From positions 1 to 47,416 of the forward strand of contig CANRNP010000008.1 in the NCBI GenBank assembly GCA_947632015.1: a DNA stretch of 47,416 nt. Direction: 5' to 3'. Position 1 is the stretch's first letter. Each line of letters starts with the position of its first letter. The position numbers and the translations under genes are program-made. The notes beneath the pieces were generated by a model, which ran no database searches, was not told the origin of the DNA, and saw nothing but the letters and a program-made list of their open reading frames with translations. Shown here in pieces: positions 17,704-25,284 of the stretch. The stretch comes from an uncultured Clostridia bacterium (lineage in GTDB: Bacteria > Bacillota > Clostridia > Christensenellales > Borkfalkiaceae).

Positions 17704-19125
17704 TCACTTATTCTTGGTTCCGTCGTACTGTTGCTGCATGTTCTGCTGCACTTGCGTCCAGTTCGTCTGTTCGAATTTGGTGAGCGCACCGCCCTTGCCC
17801 GCTTTCCATACGGCTTCGAGCGCGTCGTCGAGGCTCTTCATCCAAACGCTGTCGTAGGTGTAGTATTTGGCGGGAAGGAAGCCGTGATCGCCGCTTACGA
17901 CGTCGAGGAATACGCCGCGCGTCTTGGGAGAATAGATGCTGTCGTTGCTGGGATCGCGGTAGCTGTTCTCCATATCGGTAAGAAGGGGCAGAGAGATCTG
18001 CTCGTCCTTGACCAGCTTGTTCTGGGCATAAGAGGACATGAAGGAGATGGCGACGCGCTTTGCGATGTCACCCTTTTCGGGGTTCTCCGCGTCCTCCGCG
18101 CAACTCTTGGAGACGACGTATCCTGCGGAAGTGATGACGCCTTTCCAGTCGGTCCCGCCGCTTACGGTCGGCCAAGGCATAACGCCCCAGTTCCCGTCGC
18201 CGAGGTGATCGTTATAGTCGGCAACTTCCCACGAACCGACAAGCCCGTAGAAGCAAACTCTGCCCGCGGTAAAGTTCGCATAGGTCGCGCCCATGTAGTT
18301 GCCCGCGCCGCAATCTACGAGCTCCGCCTGGTACTTGATCGCCTGTTGGAGGGGCGTTCCTTCCTCGATCGCGGCGACCTTCCCGTTCGCTCTGCCTCCC
18401 GTGAGGTCGATGAGCGGCGCGCCGTAAGAATTGACGAGCACTTCGACGGAAGGAATATCGCAGGCATATTCCGTGGGACCCTTGTTGGAGGATTCGGAGA
18501 TGATCTTGCAGATATTCTTGTAGTCCTCCCAGGTATAGGTGCTCTTGCTGAAATCCTTTTCGTAAGGCATTTCATAGCCCGCCGCCTTGATCTCCTTTTC
18601 GAACTTTGTGAGGAGCGTCTTGTTGTAGCCGAGCTGTTGGGTCGAAAGGTCCTTCGGGAAGGCATAGATGTCGTCCTGCGGATTTCCGAGTTCGCCCGTC
18701 GCGGGGTTGTAGCGGTACATGTCGAGCGCGGTCTTGTTGACCTTGTCGACTTCGACGATGTCTCTTCCCGCGCCGTCGAGATAGCTTTGGAGCGAGACGA
18801 TCGAATCTTTGTACTGCAACAGTTCGTTGGGACGGACATAGAAGATGTCGGGCACTTCGTCGCGGATGATCATGCCGCCGAGCCGATCGTAATAATTGCT
18901 CTCTTGCTCGTAGTCCGCGTCGATGGTGTAGTTGAGCCCTTCCGCTTTGAACTCTTCTTCCAGATGATCAAAGTACTCATCGTAGAACAGGCTCTCGTGA
19001 AGGTTCGCGAGCAGGAACACGGAAATCGTGTGCGCGGAGTCCTTCCCGCATCCCGCCAGAGCGCCCATTGCCGTTGCGGCGATCAGCATTGCCGCCGAAA
19101 TCGCTGCCAGTTTTGTCTTTTTCAT
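17704..19125 (-). CDS. Sugar-binding lipoprotein of ABC importer (SBP family 1)
   Basis: A 473-residue extracellular solute-binding lipoprotein. The signal peptide ends in a lipobox LAGC (Cys about 26). The mature protein has the two-lobed family-1 layout, with ...YDRLGGMIIRDEVPDIFYV and LYQYKD-like segments early, and VGSWEVADYNDHLGDGNWGVMPWP in the second half, a typical region lining the sugar cleft. It delivers sugars to the two permeases encoded just downstream. AAGGAGG precedes the ATG. A small hairpin at 19156-19169 stands just before the gene, as is common where the binding protein must be made in excess. The substrate, probably galacto- or arabinogalacto-oligosaccharide, is inferred from the operon. 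Confidence 0.93.
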   Translation of the reverse strand: MKKTKLAAISAAMLIAATAMGALAGCGKDSAHTISVFLLANLHESLFYDEYFDHLEEEFKAEGLNYTIDADYEQESNYYDRLGGMIIRDEVPDIFYVRPNELLQYKDSIVSLQSYLDGAGRDIVEVDKVNKTALDMYRYNPATGELGNPQDDIYAFPKDLSTQQLGYNKTLLTKFEKEIKAAGYEMPYEKDFSKSTYTWEDYKNICKIISESSNKGPTEYACDIPSVEVLVNSYGAPLIDLTGGRANGKVAAIEEGTPLQQAIKYQAELVDCGAGNYMGATYANFTAGRVCFYGLVGSWEVADYNDHLGDGNWGVMPWPTVSGGTDWKGVITSAGYVVSKSCAEDAENPEKGDIAKRVAISFMSSYAQNKLVKDEQISLPLLTDMENSYRDPSNDSIYSPKTRGVFLDVVSGDHGFLPAKYYTYDSVWMKSLDDALEAVWKAGKGGALTKFEQTNWTQVQQNMQQQYDGTKNK

Positions 19126-19155
19126 AACTTCCTCCTTACAATAATTTCTATTTTT

Positions 19156-19169
19156 TCGGGTTTCCCCGA
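19156..19169 (-). other. GNRA-loop hairpin before the binding-protein gene
   Basis: On the minus strand TCGGG-GAAA-CCCGA forms a 5-bp stem with a GAAA tetraloop, 30 bases before the binding-protein ATG. It is followed by A residues, so it is not a terminator. It may protect the 5' end of a processed message. Confidence 0.5.
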
Positions 19170-19171
19170 TA

Positions 19172-21697
19172 TTACCTAACCGATAAAAATTCGACTTGTT
19201 CGAGACAGGCGTCTGCGCCGAGCGCTTCCGCCAGAAGAAAGACTTTTCCGTTCCACGCGGGGCAGAAATAGAGCAGGTCGGCGTCGCCGCCTTCGAGTTT
19301 GGGCGCGTTCTTCCAGCCGACCAGCGCCCTGCCCGTCACCCTTCCGCCCGCAACGCAGGTGATTTTGAGGCTCTTGCCCGTAAATTTGAGGTAACCTTCC
19401 CGCGGGGCGGTGAATTCCGTGAAGAGCGCCCGCTCGCCTTCGACCCGCAGAGGGAGAGCGACCGCGCCGCCTGCTTCCGCCATGCCGAGAAGCTCCCGCG
19501 ACGTCCGCACGCGGACCGACTGCGGCTTGATGCCGTCTGTATGCCACAGGCGCAGACTTCCGCAGTCCTGCGTCCATACCTGTTTGCGGTAGACGACGGT
19601 AAGTTTCCCCCTCTCCCCCTTTTTGAGAGATTCGGTAAGTTCGAAGGTGCCGAAATCGCAACTGCCGAGTTTTTTCCCGTTGAGATAGATTACCGTCTCG
19701 ACCGCCTCCGTCGTCTTGACGAAGAGCCGCTCTCTGCGGCGCGTTACCTCCGTCGTATAGGCGCAGAAAACGGGCTTCCGCGTGCTGTTCCACTTGTTGA
19801 TCCCGATCCGCACGGGCATGCCGCCGTCCGTTTCGATGAAGTCCTCCCCGAACTTGTCGAGAAGGCAAAAATCACAGCGCTCCACCCGCTCTTCCTCTCC
19901 GACGCCGAACGAGAGGACCCCTTTCTTGCCCGCAATGCGCAGGGCGGGCGACTGCGGATCGTCGAAGTTGCAATGCCCCCACTTCTCCGCCTCTACCGTA
20001 ATTTCGCCGCCGCACGGCGGAAGGAGCAGATCTCTCCCGTCCGCGAAGAGGGTCTCCCCGCGCGTTTCGCCGATGACGCGCAACATGTCGCAGGGACGCT
20101 CGATAAAGAGCCGCGCGCCCTCCGGAATGCGCAACCGGTATTCCGCCAGCCCTTCCCCGGCGCAGAGCGCGCCGAAGTGGGTGCCCCTTTCCGCGTCCGC
20201 TTCGCGGCGGAAGGGAAGCGAGGCGGCGAAAAAGCGGGAGAGCGCTTCGGACGAATACTCCCCGCCGCAAAGCCGACCGCCCGCAAGCAGGGCGACCGCC
20301 TCCTTCCTTCCGGCAAAACGCACGCAAATGCCGTGTACGTCGGTATCTTTTTCGATCAGGATCTCGCCCTCGCCGAAATCGAGCCCGACGCGGGGAGAGC
20401 CCTCCGCGCAGAACACGAGGTTGCATTCATCCGAAAGGACGAGCTCGCAGTTTGCCTGCGTGAGCGTTGCGGGAATGCCGCAGGGGCGAAGGCTCAGCCC
20501 GAAGAGGAAGAAGGGCGCTCTCTGCGCGCCGACCGTTGCCGACACGCGGACGCCGCGATATGTAAACGTAATTTCGCCGTCCTTCGAAAAGTTCGGCACG
20601 CAGACGGCGGAGCCGCCGCCTGCGAGAGAGAGCACGCGCAGTCCCCCCTCCGCCGTCATAAAGGTACAGCGTTCCGGCACGACCGCCCCGCGGGCGGGAA
20701 GCGCGCCGCCGAATGCCCCGCGGGTCGCCCGAAGCAGGGCGGAAAACAGCACCGCTTCCTCCGCTTCCCCGCGGTAGTTGCCCGCCGCGTCGATCATCGA
20801 CTCGAAATCGTAGACCGACGTGATGAACGAATCGGGAGCGCCCCAGTTGTTGATCGCCTGAAAGTGGTCGAAGTTGTTGCCCGCGACCTGGTTATAAGCG
20901 CCGAGCAGCTTCGCCCCGCAGGAAAGTTCCCTGCGCAGAAGGAAATGATCGCGGTTGGTTTCGGAGACGAGGAGCGGTTTTCCCATCTCGCCGAAGCGGA
21001 AGGCATAGCCCTGCAATTCGGCGTCGAAGGTGGGATCGAGACTGTCGGGATAGCAATTCAGCGTCCCCTCGATCTCCTTGCGCGCATAGGCGCCCGCGCG
21101 GCGGATGTCGTACTGCCCCGCACAGCAGAAACGGGGGATGTCTGCGCAATATCCCCGCGCGGCAAGATACAGCCGCGAAATATATTCCTTCGGATCGGGA
21201 CAGTCGAAAAAGTCGAGCTCGTTTTCAAGCTGCAACAAAATGACCGTTCCCCCCTTGCCGTAAGTGAAGGGATCGATGCGGGAAAGGACCGCCGCGTACC
21301 AGCGTTCGACCTCTTTGAGATAGCGTTCGTCCGCACAGCGGATGGGCATATCCGATTCGAGGATGCGCGCGGGCAAACCGCCGCCGCTCCATTCCGAACA
21401 GATATAGGGACCCGGACGCGCGATGACGAAGAGCCCCGCGTCCCTCAATTCGCCGAGAAACGCCGAAATGTCCTTTTCCCCCGTAAAATCGAACGTGCCG
21501 TCCTCCCGCTCGTGATAATTCCACGGGAAATAGACGTCGACGCAGTTGTAACCGGTTTTCTTTAACTTTTCGATGCGCTCATGCCAGACCGCCCGCGGGA
21601 GACGAAAGTAAAAGAGGGAACCGCACAAAAGCACCTCGTACCTGTCCCCGATGAGCACCCCTTTCTCCGTGAGTTGTACCGTCCGCCGATCGTTCAT
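19172..21697 (-). CDS. Beta-galactosidase, glycoside hydrolase family 35
   Basis: An 841-residue retaining beta-galactosidase, first gene of the operon. The GH35 barrel fills residues 10-330: FYFRLPRAVWHERIEKLK, NCVDVYFPWNYHE, ARPGPYICSEWSGGGLP, LLQLENEL (acid/base Glu 160) and LLVSETNRDHF (nucleophile Glu 246). Sandwich domains follow. No signal peptide was seen, so the enzyme should act in the cytoplasm on imported galacto-oligosaccharides, releasing galactose. I chose the ATG at 21697, with AAGGCGG nine bases upstream; the open frame to 21733 would need a TTG start. A strong promoter with an embedded operator lies 64 bases before the ATG. Family and residues are clear; linkage preference (beta-1,3, 1,4 or 1,6) is not. 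Confidence 0.93.
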   Translation of the reverse strand: MNDRRTVQLTEKGVLIGDRYEVLLCGSLFYFRLPRAVWHERIEKLKKTGYNCVDVYFPWNYHEREDGTFDFTGEKDISAFLGELRDAGLFVIARPGPYICSEWSGGGLPARILESDMPIRCADERYLKEVERWYAAVLSRIDPFTYGKGGTVILLQLENELDFFDCPDPKEYISRLYLAARGYCADIPRFCCAGQYDIRRAGAYARKEIEGTLNCYPDSLDPTFDAELQGYAFRFGEMGKPLLVSETNRDHFLLRRELSCGAKLLGAYNQVAGNNFDHFQAINNWGAPDSFITSVYDFESMIDAAGNYRGEAEEAVLFSALLRATRGAFGGALPARGAVVPERCTFMTAEGGLRVLSLAGGGSAVCVPNFSKDGEITFTYRGVRVSATVGAQRAPFFLFGLSLRPCGIPATLTQANCELVLSDECNLVFCAEGSPRVGLDFGEGEILIEKDTDVHGICVRFAGRKEAVALLAGGRLCGGEYSSEALSRFFAASLPFRREADAERGTHFGALCAGEGLAEYRLRIPEGARLFIERPCDMLRVIGETRGETLFADGRDLLLPPCGGEITVEAEKWGHCNFDDPQSPALRIAGKKGVLSFGVGEEERVERCDFCLLDKFGEDFIETDGGMPVRIGINKWNSTRKPVFCAYTTEVTRRRERLFVKTTEAVETVIYLNGKKLGSCDFGTFELTESLKKGERGKLTVVYRKQVWTQDCGSLRLWHTDGIKPQSVRVRTSRELLGMAEAGGAVALPLRVEGERALFTEFTAPREGYLKFTGKSLKITCVAGGRVTGRALVGWKNAPKLEGGDADLLYFCPAWNGKVFLLAEALGADACLEQVEFLSVR

Positions 21698-21767
21698 TCT
21701 CTGTAACCGCCTTTCTGTGTTACTTCGCCACAAGTGTTATTTTTTCACAAAAAATGTTCTTTGCCAT

Positions 21768-21796
21768 ACTATACATGCAAGCGCTCCCGATGTCAA
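21768..21796 (-). promoter_or_regulatory. Promoter of the polysaccharide operon
   Basis: Minus strand TTGACA (21796-21791) and TATAGT (21773-21768) are 17 bases apart, close to the sigma-70 ideal. The leader to the GH35 ATG is about 64 bases. An AT-rich stretch upstream (about 21800-21920) may act as an UP element. No other promoter of this strength was found within the operon. Confidence 0.85.
21775..21790. promoter_or_regulatory. cre/LacI-type operator inside the promoter spacer
   Basis: ATGCAAGCGCTCCCGA fits the catabolite-responsive element pattern TGNAANCGNWNNCA except for its last base. It fills the gap between -35 and -10, where a bound CcpA- or LacI-type protein would block RNA polymerase. 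This would place the operon under catabolite repression or a substrate-specific repressor. Confidence 0.6.
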
Positions 21797-21939
21797 CAGA
21801 GACTTGAAAAAAGAGAATATTGTCCATATTTTTGGTGATATATACTCAAAGTTCCGAATAAAAATGTAAAATAATTCCTATTTTATAAATATTGTGAATA
21901 AATTTTGGACATTCTGTAATTTCCGCGGAACGCAAAAAA

Positions 21940-21973
21940 GCCGCCGCGCCTTCCTCGGCGCGGCGGCTTTTTT
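21940..21973. terminator. Strong bidirectional terminator after the alcohol dehydrogenase gene
   Basis: An 11-bp GC stem (21940-21950 with 21957-21967), six-base loop, and A and T runs on the two sides. It lies 11 bases beyond the dehydrogenase stop and shields the operon promoter region from read-through. Confidence 0.92.
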
Positions 21974-21983
21974 GAAAGACGGT

Positions 21984-23159
21984 TTATTCCTCTTTGAAAC
22001 TTGCGAGAAAGACGGAGCGGACCTCCTCTTTGGTGAGGACCTTATACCCGCCCTCTTTGATAAAGGTGCTCCCGACCAAGCCGTCGAGCATCTCCCGCGT
22101 TGCGCCGAGGTCGGAGATATTCATCACAAGTCCGAGTTCGCGCATCCACGCTTCCATGCGCTTTAAGCCTTCGAGCGCGACGGCGGTCTCCGTTTTGCCT
22201 GAGGGGTCGACCTCCCACACATTGACGGCATACCGCGCGAATTTCGCCACGGCGCAGGGCAGAATGAGTTTATAGTAGGGCATGGAAACGGCGGAAAGCG
22301 TCATGCCGTGGGTGGCGTTTGTAAACGCTCCCACCGCCTGCCCCAACATATGAACCATCCAGTCGGTCGTCTTTCCCTTCGCCACGAGGGTATTGAGCGC
22401 CCATGTCGCCGTCCACATGATGTTGCTCCGCGCTTCGTAGTCGAGGGGATCTTTCACGGCGACGCGCGCACTGCGGATGAGCGAGCGCAACAGCCCCTCG
22501 GAGATATAATCGCTCGTATTGTCGTCCGTGCCCGAAAAATACTGTTCGAGGATATGCGACATGATGTCGTAGATCCCTGAGACCATCTGGTATTTGGGGA
22601 GCGTAAAGGTAAATTCGGGGTTGAGAACGGAGAACACGGGAAAGACGTTATCCCCGAACACATGCCCGACTTTGAGTTTTTCCGCGGGGTTGGTGATGAC
22701 CGATCCGCCGTTCATCTCGCTCCCCGTGCCGACCATCGTGAGCACGCATCCGACGGGCACGACCTTGCAGGAGACGTCCTCGAAGCGGACGAAGTATTTT
22801 TCCCAGACGTCCTCTTCGCAATTTACGGAGACGGACACCGCCTTCGCGTAATCGCATACCGAGCCGCCGCCGACGGCGAGGATGAGATCGGCTCTTGCCG
22901 CCCTCGCCCGCGCGACCCCCTCTTTCACTTTTTCGATCGTGGGGTTGGGCATAACGCCGCCGTCCTCAAACACCTCTTTGCCGCATTCTTTCAAAATGCC
23001 GAGCACCTTCTCGTAAATGCCGTTCCGCTTGATCGAGCCGCCGCCAAACACGAGCAGCACGTTCTTTCCGTATTTGGGCAGTTCTTCGTGCAAGCCTTCG
23101 AGCGCATTCTTGCCGAAATACAGGCGGGTGGGATTGCAATAAGTGAAATTCCCCAACAT
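21984..23159 (-). CDS. Iron-dependent alcohol dehydrogenase (butanol dehydrogenase type)
   Basis: A 391-residue group III, NAD(P)H-dependent alcohol dehydrogenase of the BdhA/YqhD branch that reduces aldehydes to alcohols in fermentation. The N-terminus FTYCNPTRLYFGKNALEGL and the dinucleotide-binding segments VLLVFGGGSIKRNG and ILAVGGGSVCDYAKAV are typical. The metal site can be followed: Asp and His in YDIMSHILEQY near 195-200, then His in DWMVHMLGQAVG and His in NATHGMTLS near 268 and 282. Length is normal for the family. AGAAGGAG precedes the ATG and a promoter lies at 23218-23247. The gene is single, closed by a strong terminator. Function: redox balancing or aldehyde detoxification; substrate not determined. 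Confidence 0.94.
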   Translation of the reverse strand: MLGNFTYCNPTRLYFGKNALEGLHEELPKYGKNVLLVFGGGSIKRNGIYEKVLGILKECGKEVFEDGGVMPNPTIEKVKEGVARARAARADLILAVGGGSVCDYAKAVSVSVNCEEDVWEKYFVRFEDVSCKVVPVGCVLTMVGTGSEMNGGSVITNPAEKLKVGHVFGDNVFPVFSVLNPEFTFTLPKYQMVSGIYDIMSHILEQYFSGTDDNTSDYISEGLLRSLIRSARVAVKDPLDYEARSNIMWTATWALNTLVAKGKTTDWMVHMLGQAVGAFTNATHGMTLSAVSMPYYKLILPCAVAKFARYAVNVWEVDPSGKTETAVALEGLKRMEAWMRELGLVMNISDLGATREMLDGLVGSTFIKEGGYKVLTKEEVRSVFLASFKEE

Positions 23160-23217
23160 CTCTTTTTTTCTCCTTCTTTAAGCTCTTTCGGGGTCGGCTC
23201 TGCCGCACCGCAACGTA

Positions 23218-23247
23218 ATTATATCGCGGGAGGAAGGGAGCTGTCAA
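23218..23247 (-). promoter_or_regulatory. Promoter of the alcohol dehydrogenase gene
   Basis: Minus strand TTGACA (23247-23242) and TATAAT (23223-23218) with an 18-base spacer. It diverges from the hydrolase promoter about 90 bases away. Confidence 0.8.
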
Positions 23248-23338
23248 ACACTTTTTTTGCGTTTCGGGGGCGTTCTTTGAGGAAAAAGAGCGGTAGCGGC
23301 GAAAAAAAGTTTCTTTTCGGGCAAGGGGAAAAAATCGG

Positions 23339-23367
23339 TTGCCACGCAAACGCATTTGTGCTATAAT
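23339..23367 (+). promoter_or_regulatory. Promoter of the hydrolase-DUF3737 operon
   Basis: TTGCCA (23339-23344) and TATAAT (23362-23367) are 17 bases apart. The start codon follows after about 41 bases, with AAGGAGG in between. Confidence 0.8.
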
Positions 23368-23408
23368 CGCGGAAAAAGGCGCGAGCCTTTCCATAAGGAG
23401 GTTTTTCG

Positions 23409-24368
23409 ATGAATTTGGGAACAACGTGGGATAAGACGTTCGAAAAGAGCGACAAAGTGCTTCACGAGAAGGTGACTTTCCGCAACCGTTACGGAATCAC
23501 CCTCGCCGCAGACCTGTACGCGCCGAAAAACGGGGCGGGAAAACTCCCCGCCGTTGCGGTGTGCGGTCCCTTCGGTGCGGTGAAAGAGCAGGCTTCGGGG
23601 CTGTATGCCCAGACCCTCGCCGAGCGCGGCTTTCTCACCATCGCCTTCGACCCCTCCTTTACGGGCGAGAGCGGCGGGGAGCCCCGCAACGTGGCTTCTC
23701 CCGACATCAACACCGAGGATTTTTGCGCCGCGGTAGACTATCTCTCCTGCCATGCACAAGTCGACGCGGAAAAGATCGGCATTCTCGGCATCTGCGGCTG
23801 GGGCGGAATGGCGCTCAATGCCGCCGCCGTCGATACCCGCATAAAGGCGACCGTCGCCTCCACGATGTACGACATGACGCGGGTGACCGCCTACGGCTAT
23901 TTCGACAGCCTCGACGAAAACGGCAGATATGAAATGAAGCGCTCGCTCAACGCGCAACGGACGGAAGATTACAAGCGGGGCGTCTATGCGCGGGCGGGCG
24001 GCGTCGTAGACCCGCTTCCCGACGATGCGCCCTTCTTCGTGAAGGATTATTACGACTATTACAAGACGAAGCGCGGCTATCACGTCCGCTCCCTCAACTC
24101 CAACGAGGGCTGGAACACGACCTCCTCCCTCTCCTTCCTCAACATGCCCATCCTGCAATTTTCGCAGGAGATCCGCAGCGCCGTCCTCCTCATCCACGGC
24201 GACAAAGCGCATTCCTGCTATTTCTCGCGGGACGCATTCAAAAAATTAAAGGGAGACAACAAGGAGCTTCTGCTCATCGAGGGCGCCGTGCACACCGATC
24301 TTTACGACAGGACGGATATTATCCCCTTCGGCAAGATCGAGGATTTTTATCGGACGTATCTCAAATAA
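23409..24368 (+). CDS. Alpha/beta hydrolase (dienelactone hydrolase-like superfamily)
   Basis: A 319-residue cytoplasmic alpha/beta hydrolase of the group often annotated as YcjY-like or dienelactone hydrolase family. It has VTFRNRYGITLAADLYAPK at the N-terminus, the oxyanion-side segment AVCGPFGAVKEQ, and GILGICGWGGMALNAAA as the nucleophile elbow, where the nucleophile appears to be Cys rather than Ser. AVLLIHGDKAHSCYFS carries the acid region and EGAVHTDLYDR the catalytic His. AAGGAGG stands ahead of the ATG. It shares a promoter with a DUF3737 gene 17 bases downstream. The natural substrate is unknown; esterase or deacylase activity on a small molecule is the family expectation. Confidence 0.85.
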   Translation: MNLGTTWDKTFEKSDKVLHEKVTFRNRYGITLAADLYAPKNGAGKLPAVAVCGPFGAVKEQASGLYAQTLAERGFLTIAFDPSFTGESGGEPRNVASPDINTEDFCAAVDYLSCHAQVDAEKIGILGICGWGGMALNAAAVDTRIKATVASTMYDMTRVTAYGYFDSLDENGRYEMKRSLNAQRTEDYKRGVYARAGGVVDPLPDDAPFFVKDYYDYYKTKRGYHVRSLNSNEGWNTTSSLSFLNMPILQFSQEIRSAVLLIHGDKAHSCYFSRDAFKKLKGDNKELLLIEGAVHTDLYDRTDIIPFGKIEDFYRTYLK

Positions 24369-24385
24369 CGGAGCCTGAAAGACGC

Positions 24386-25237
24386 ATGAACATCATACGA
24401 AACAAAAATTTCGACGAAGAGAGGGCGCTCTACCGCCTTCAGGACGCGCTCGTCGAAAATTGCCGCTTTGCGGGCGAGGCGGACGGCGAATCCTTTCTCA
24501 AAGAGAGCGACCGCATCACCGTAAAGGACTGCTATATGGATCTCCGCTATCCGATGTGGCATACGACCGATCTCACCCTGCTCGGCTGTGAGATGACGGA
24601 GCGGTGCCGCGCCGCGCTCTGGTATGTCCGCAACGCGCGCATCGAGAACTGCCGTTTCGGCGGCATCAAGGCTCTGCGCGAATGCGAAAATATCCTGTTG
24701 AAGGAATGCGCCGCGGTCTCGCCGGAATTCGGATGGCGTTGCAGGCGGCTCCGCGTGGAGGGCGGGAAGATCGAGGCGGAATACGCCTTCTTCGAATGCG
24801 AAGATCTCACGGCGGAAGGGCTTACCCTCTGCGGGAAATATTCCTTTCAATACACGAAAAACGCCCTCGTTACAAATTGCAACTGCAAGACGAAGGACGC
24901 TTTCTGGCACGCCGAAAACGTGACGGTGAAAGACTGCGTCCTCGACGGGGAGTATATCGGCTGGTATTCGAAGGGGCTCACCCTCATAAACTGCCGCATC
25001 AAGGGCACCCAGCCGTTCTGCTATGCAAACGGCCTCACCCTCGTCGGCTGTACGATGGAGGACTGCGATCTCGCCTTCGAATACAGCGACGTGCAAGCCG
25101 ACATCCGCGGCGGGATCGTCTCCGTGAAAAATCCCCTGCGGGGGAAGATCGAGGCGGATGAGATCGGGGAGATCATTCTTTCAAACAGCAAATACGAAAC
25201 GAACGCCGAGATCGTGAGGCGGAAAGAACAAACATAG
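24386..25237 (+). CDS. DUF3737 right-handed beta-helix protein
   Basis: A 283-residue protein made of about twelve short coils, each with a pattern like NARIENCRFGG, NVTVKDCVLDG or GLTLINCRIKG. Regular spacing of the N/G-L-T-V-x-x-C repeats predicts a right-handed beta-helix, and the whole matches the DUF3737 family of Firmicutes and Bacteroidetes. No signal peptide or membrane helix is present. Its function is not known. The many Cys residues stack in the coil turns and may form an inner ladder. It is the second gene of the hydrolase operon and ends in front of a bidirectional terminator. The ribosome binding site is weak (GGAG twelve bases upstream). Confidence 0.85.
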   Translation: MNIIRNKNFDEERALYRLQDALVENCRFAGEADGESFLKESDRITVKDCYMDLRYPMWHTTDLTLLGCEMTERCRAALWYVRNARIENCRFGGIKALRECENILLKECAAVSPEFGWRCRRLRVEGGKIEAEYAFFECEDLTAEGLTLCGKYSFQYTKNALVTNCNCKTKDAFWHAENVTVKDCVLDGEYIGWYSKGLTLINCRIKGTQPFCYANGLTLVGCTMEDCDLAFEYSDVQADIRGGIVSVKNPLRGKIEADEIGEIILSNSKYETNAEIVRRKEQT

Positions 25238-25250
25238 AAACATATACACG

Positions 25251-25279
25251 GAAGGGCGGAGATACCGCCCTTCTTTTTT
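25251..25279. terminator. Shared bidirectional terminator
   Basis: GAAGGGCGG (25251-25259) pairs with CCGCCCTTC (25265-25273), followed by six T. It lies between the converging DUF3737 and GH31 genes and can end both transcripts. Confidence 0.9.
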
Positions 25280-25284
25280 ACCCG

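Noticed and set aside
19156-19169. Terminator between GH35 and the binding-protein gene
   Set aside because: The stem is only 5 bp and is followed by A rather than T on the transcribed strand.
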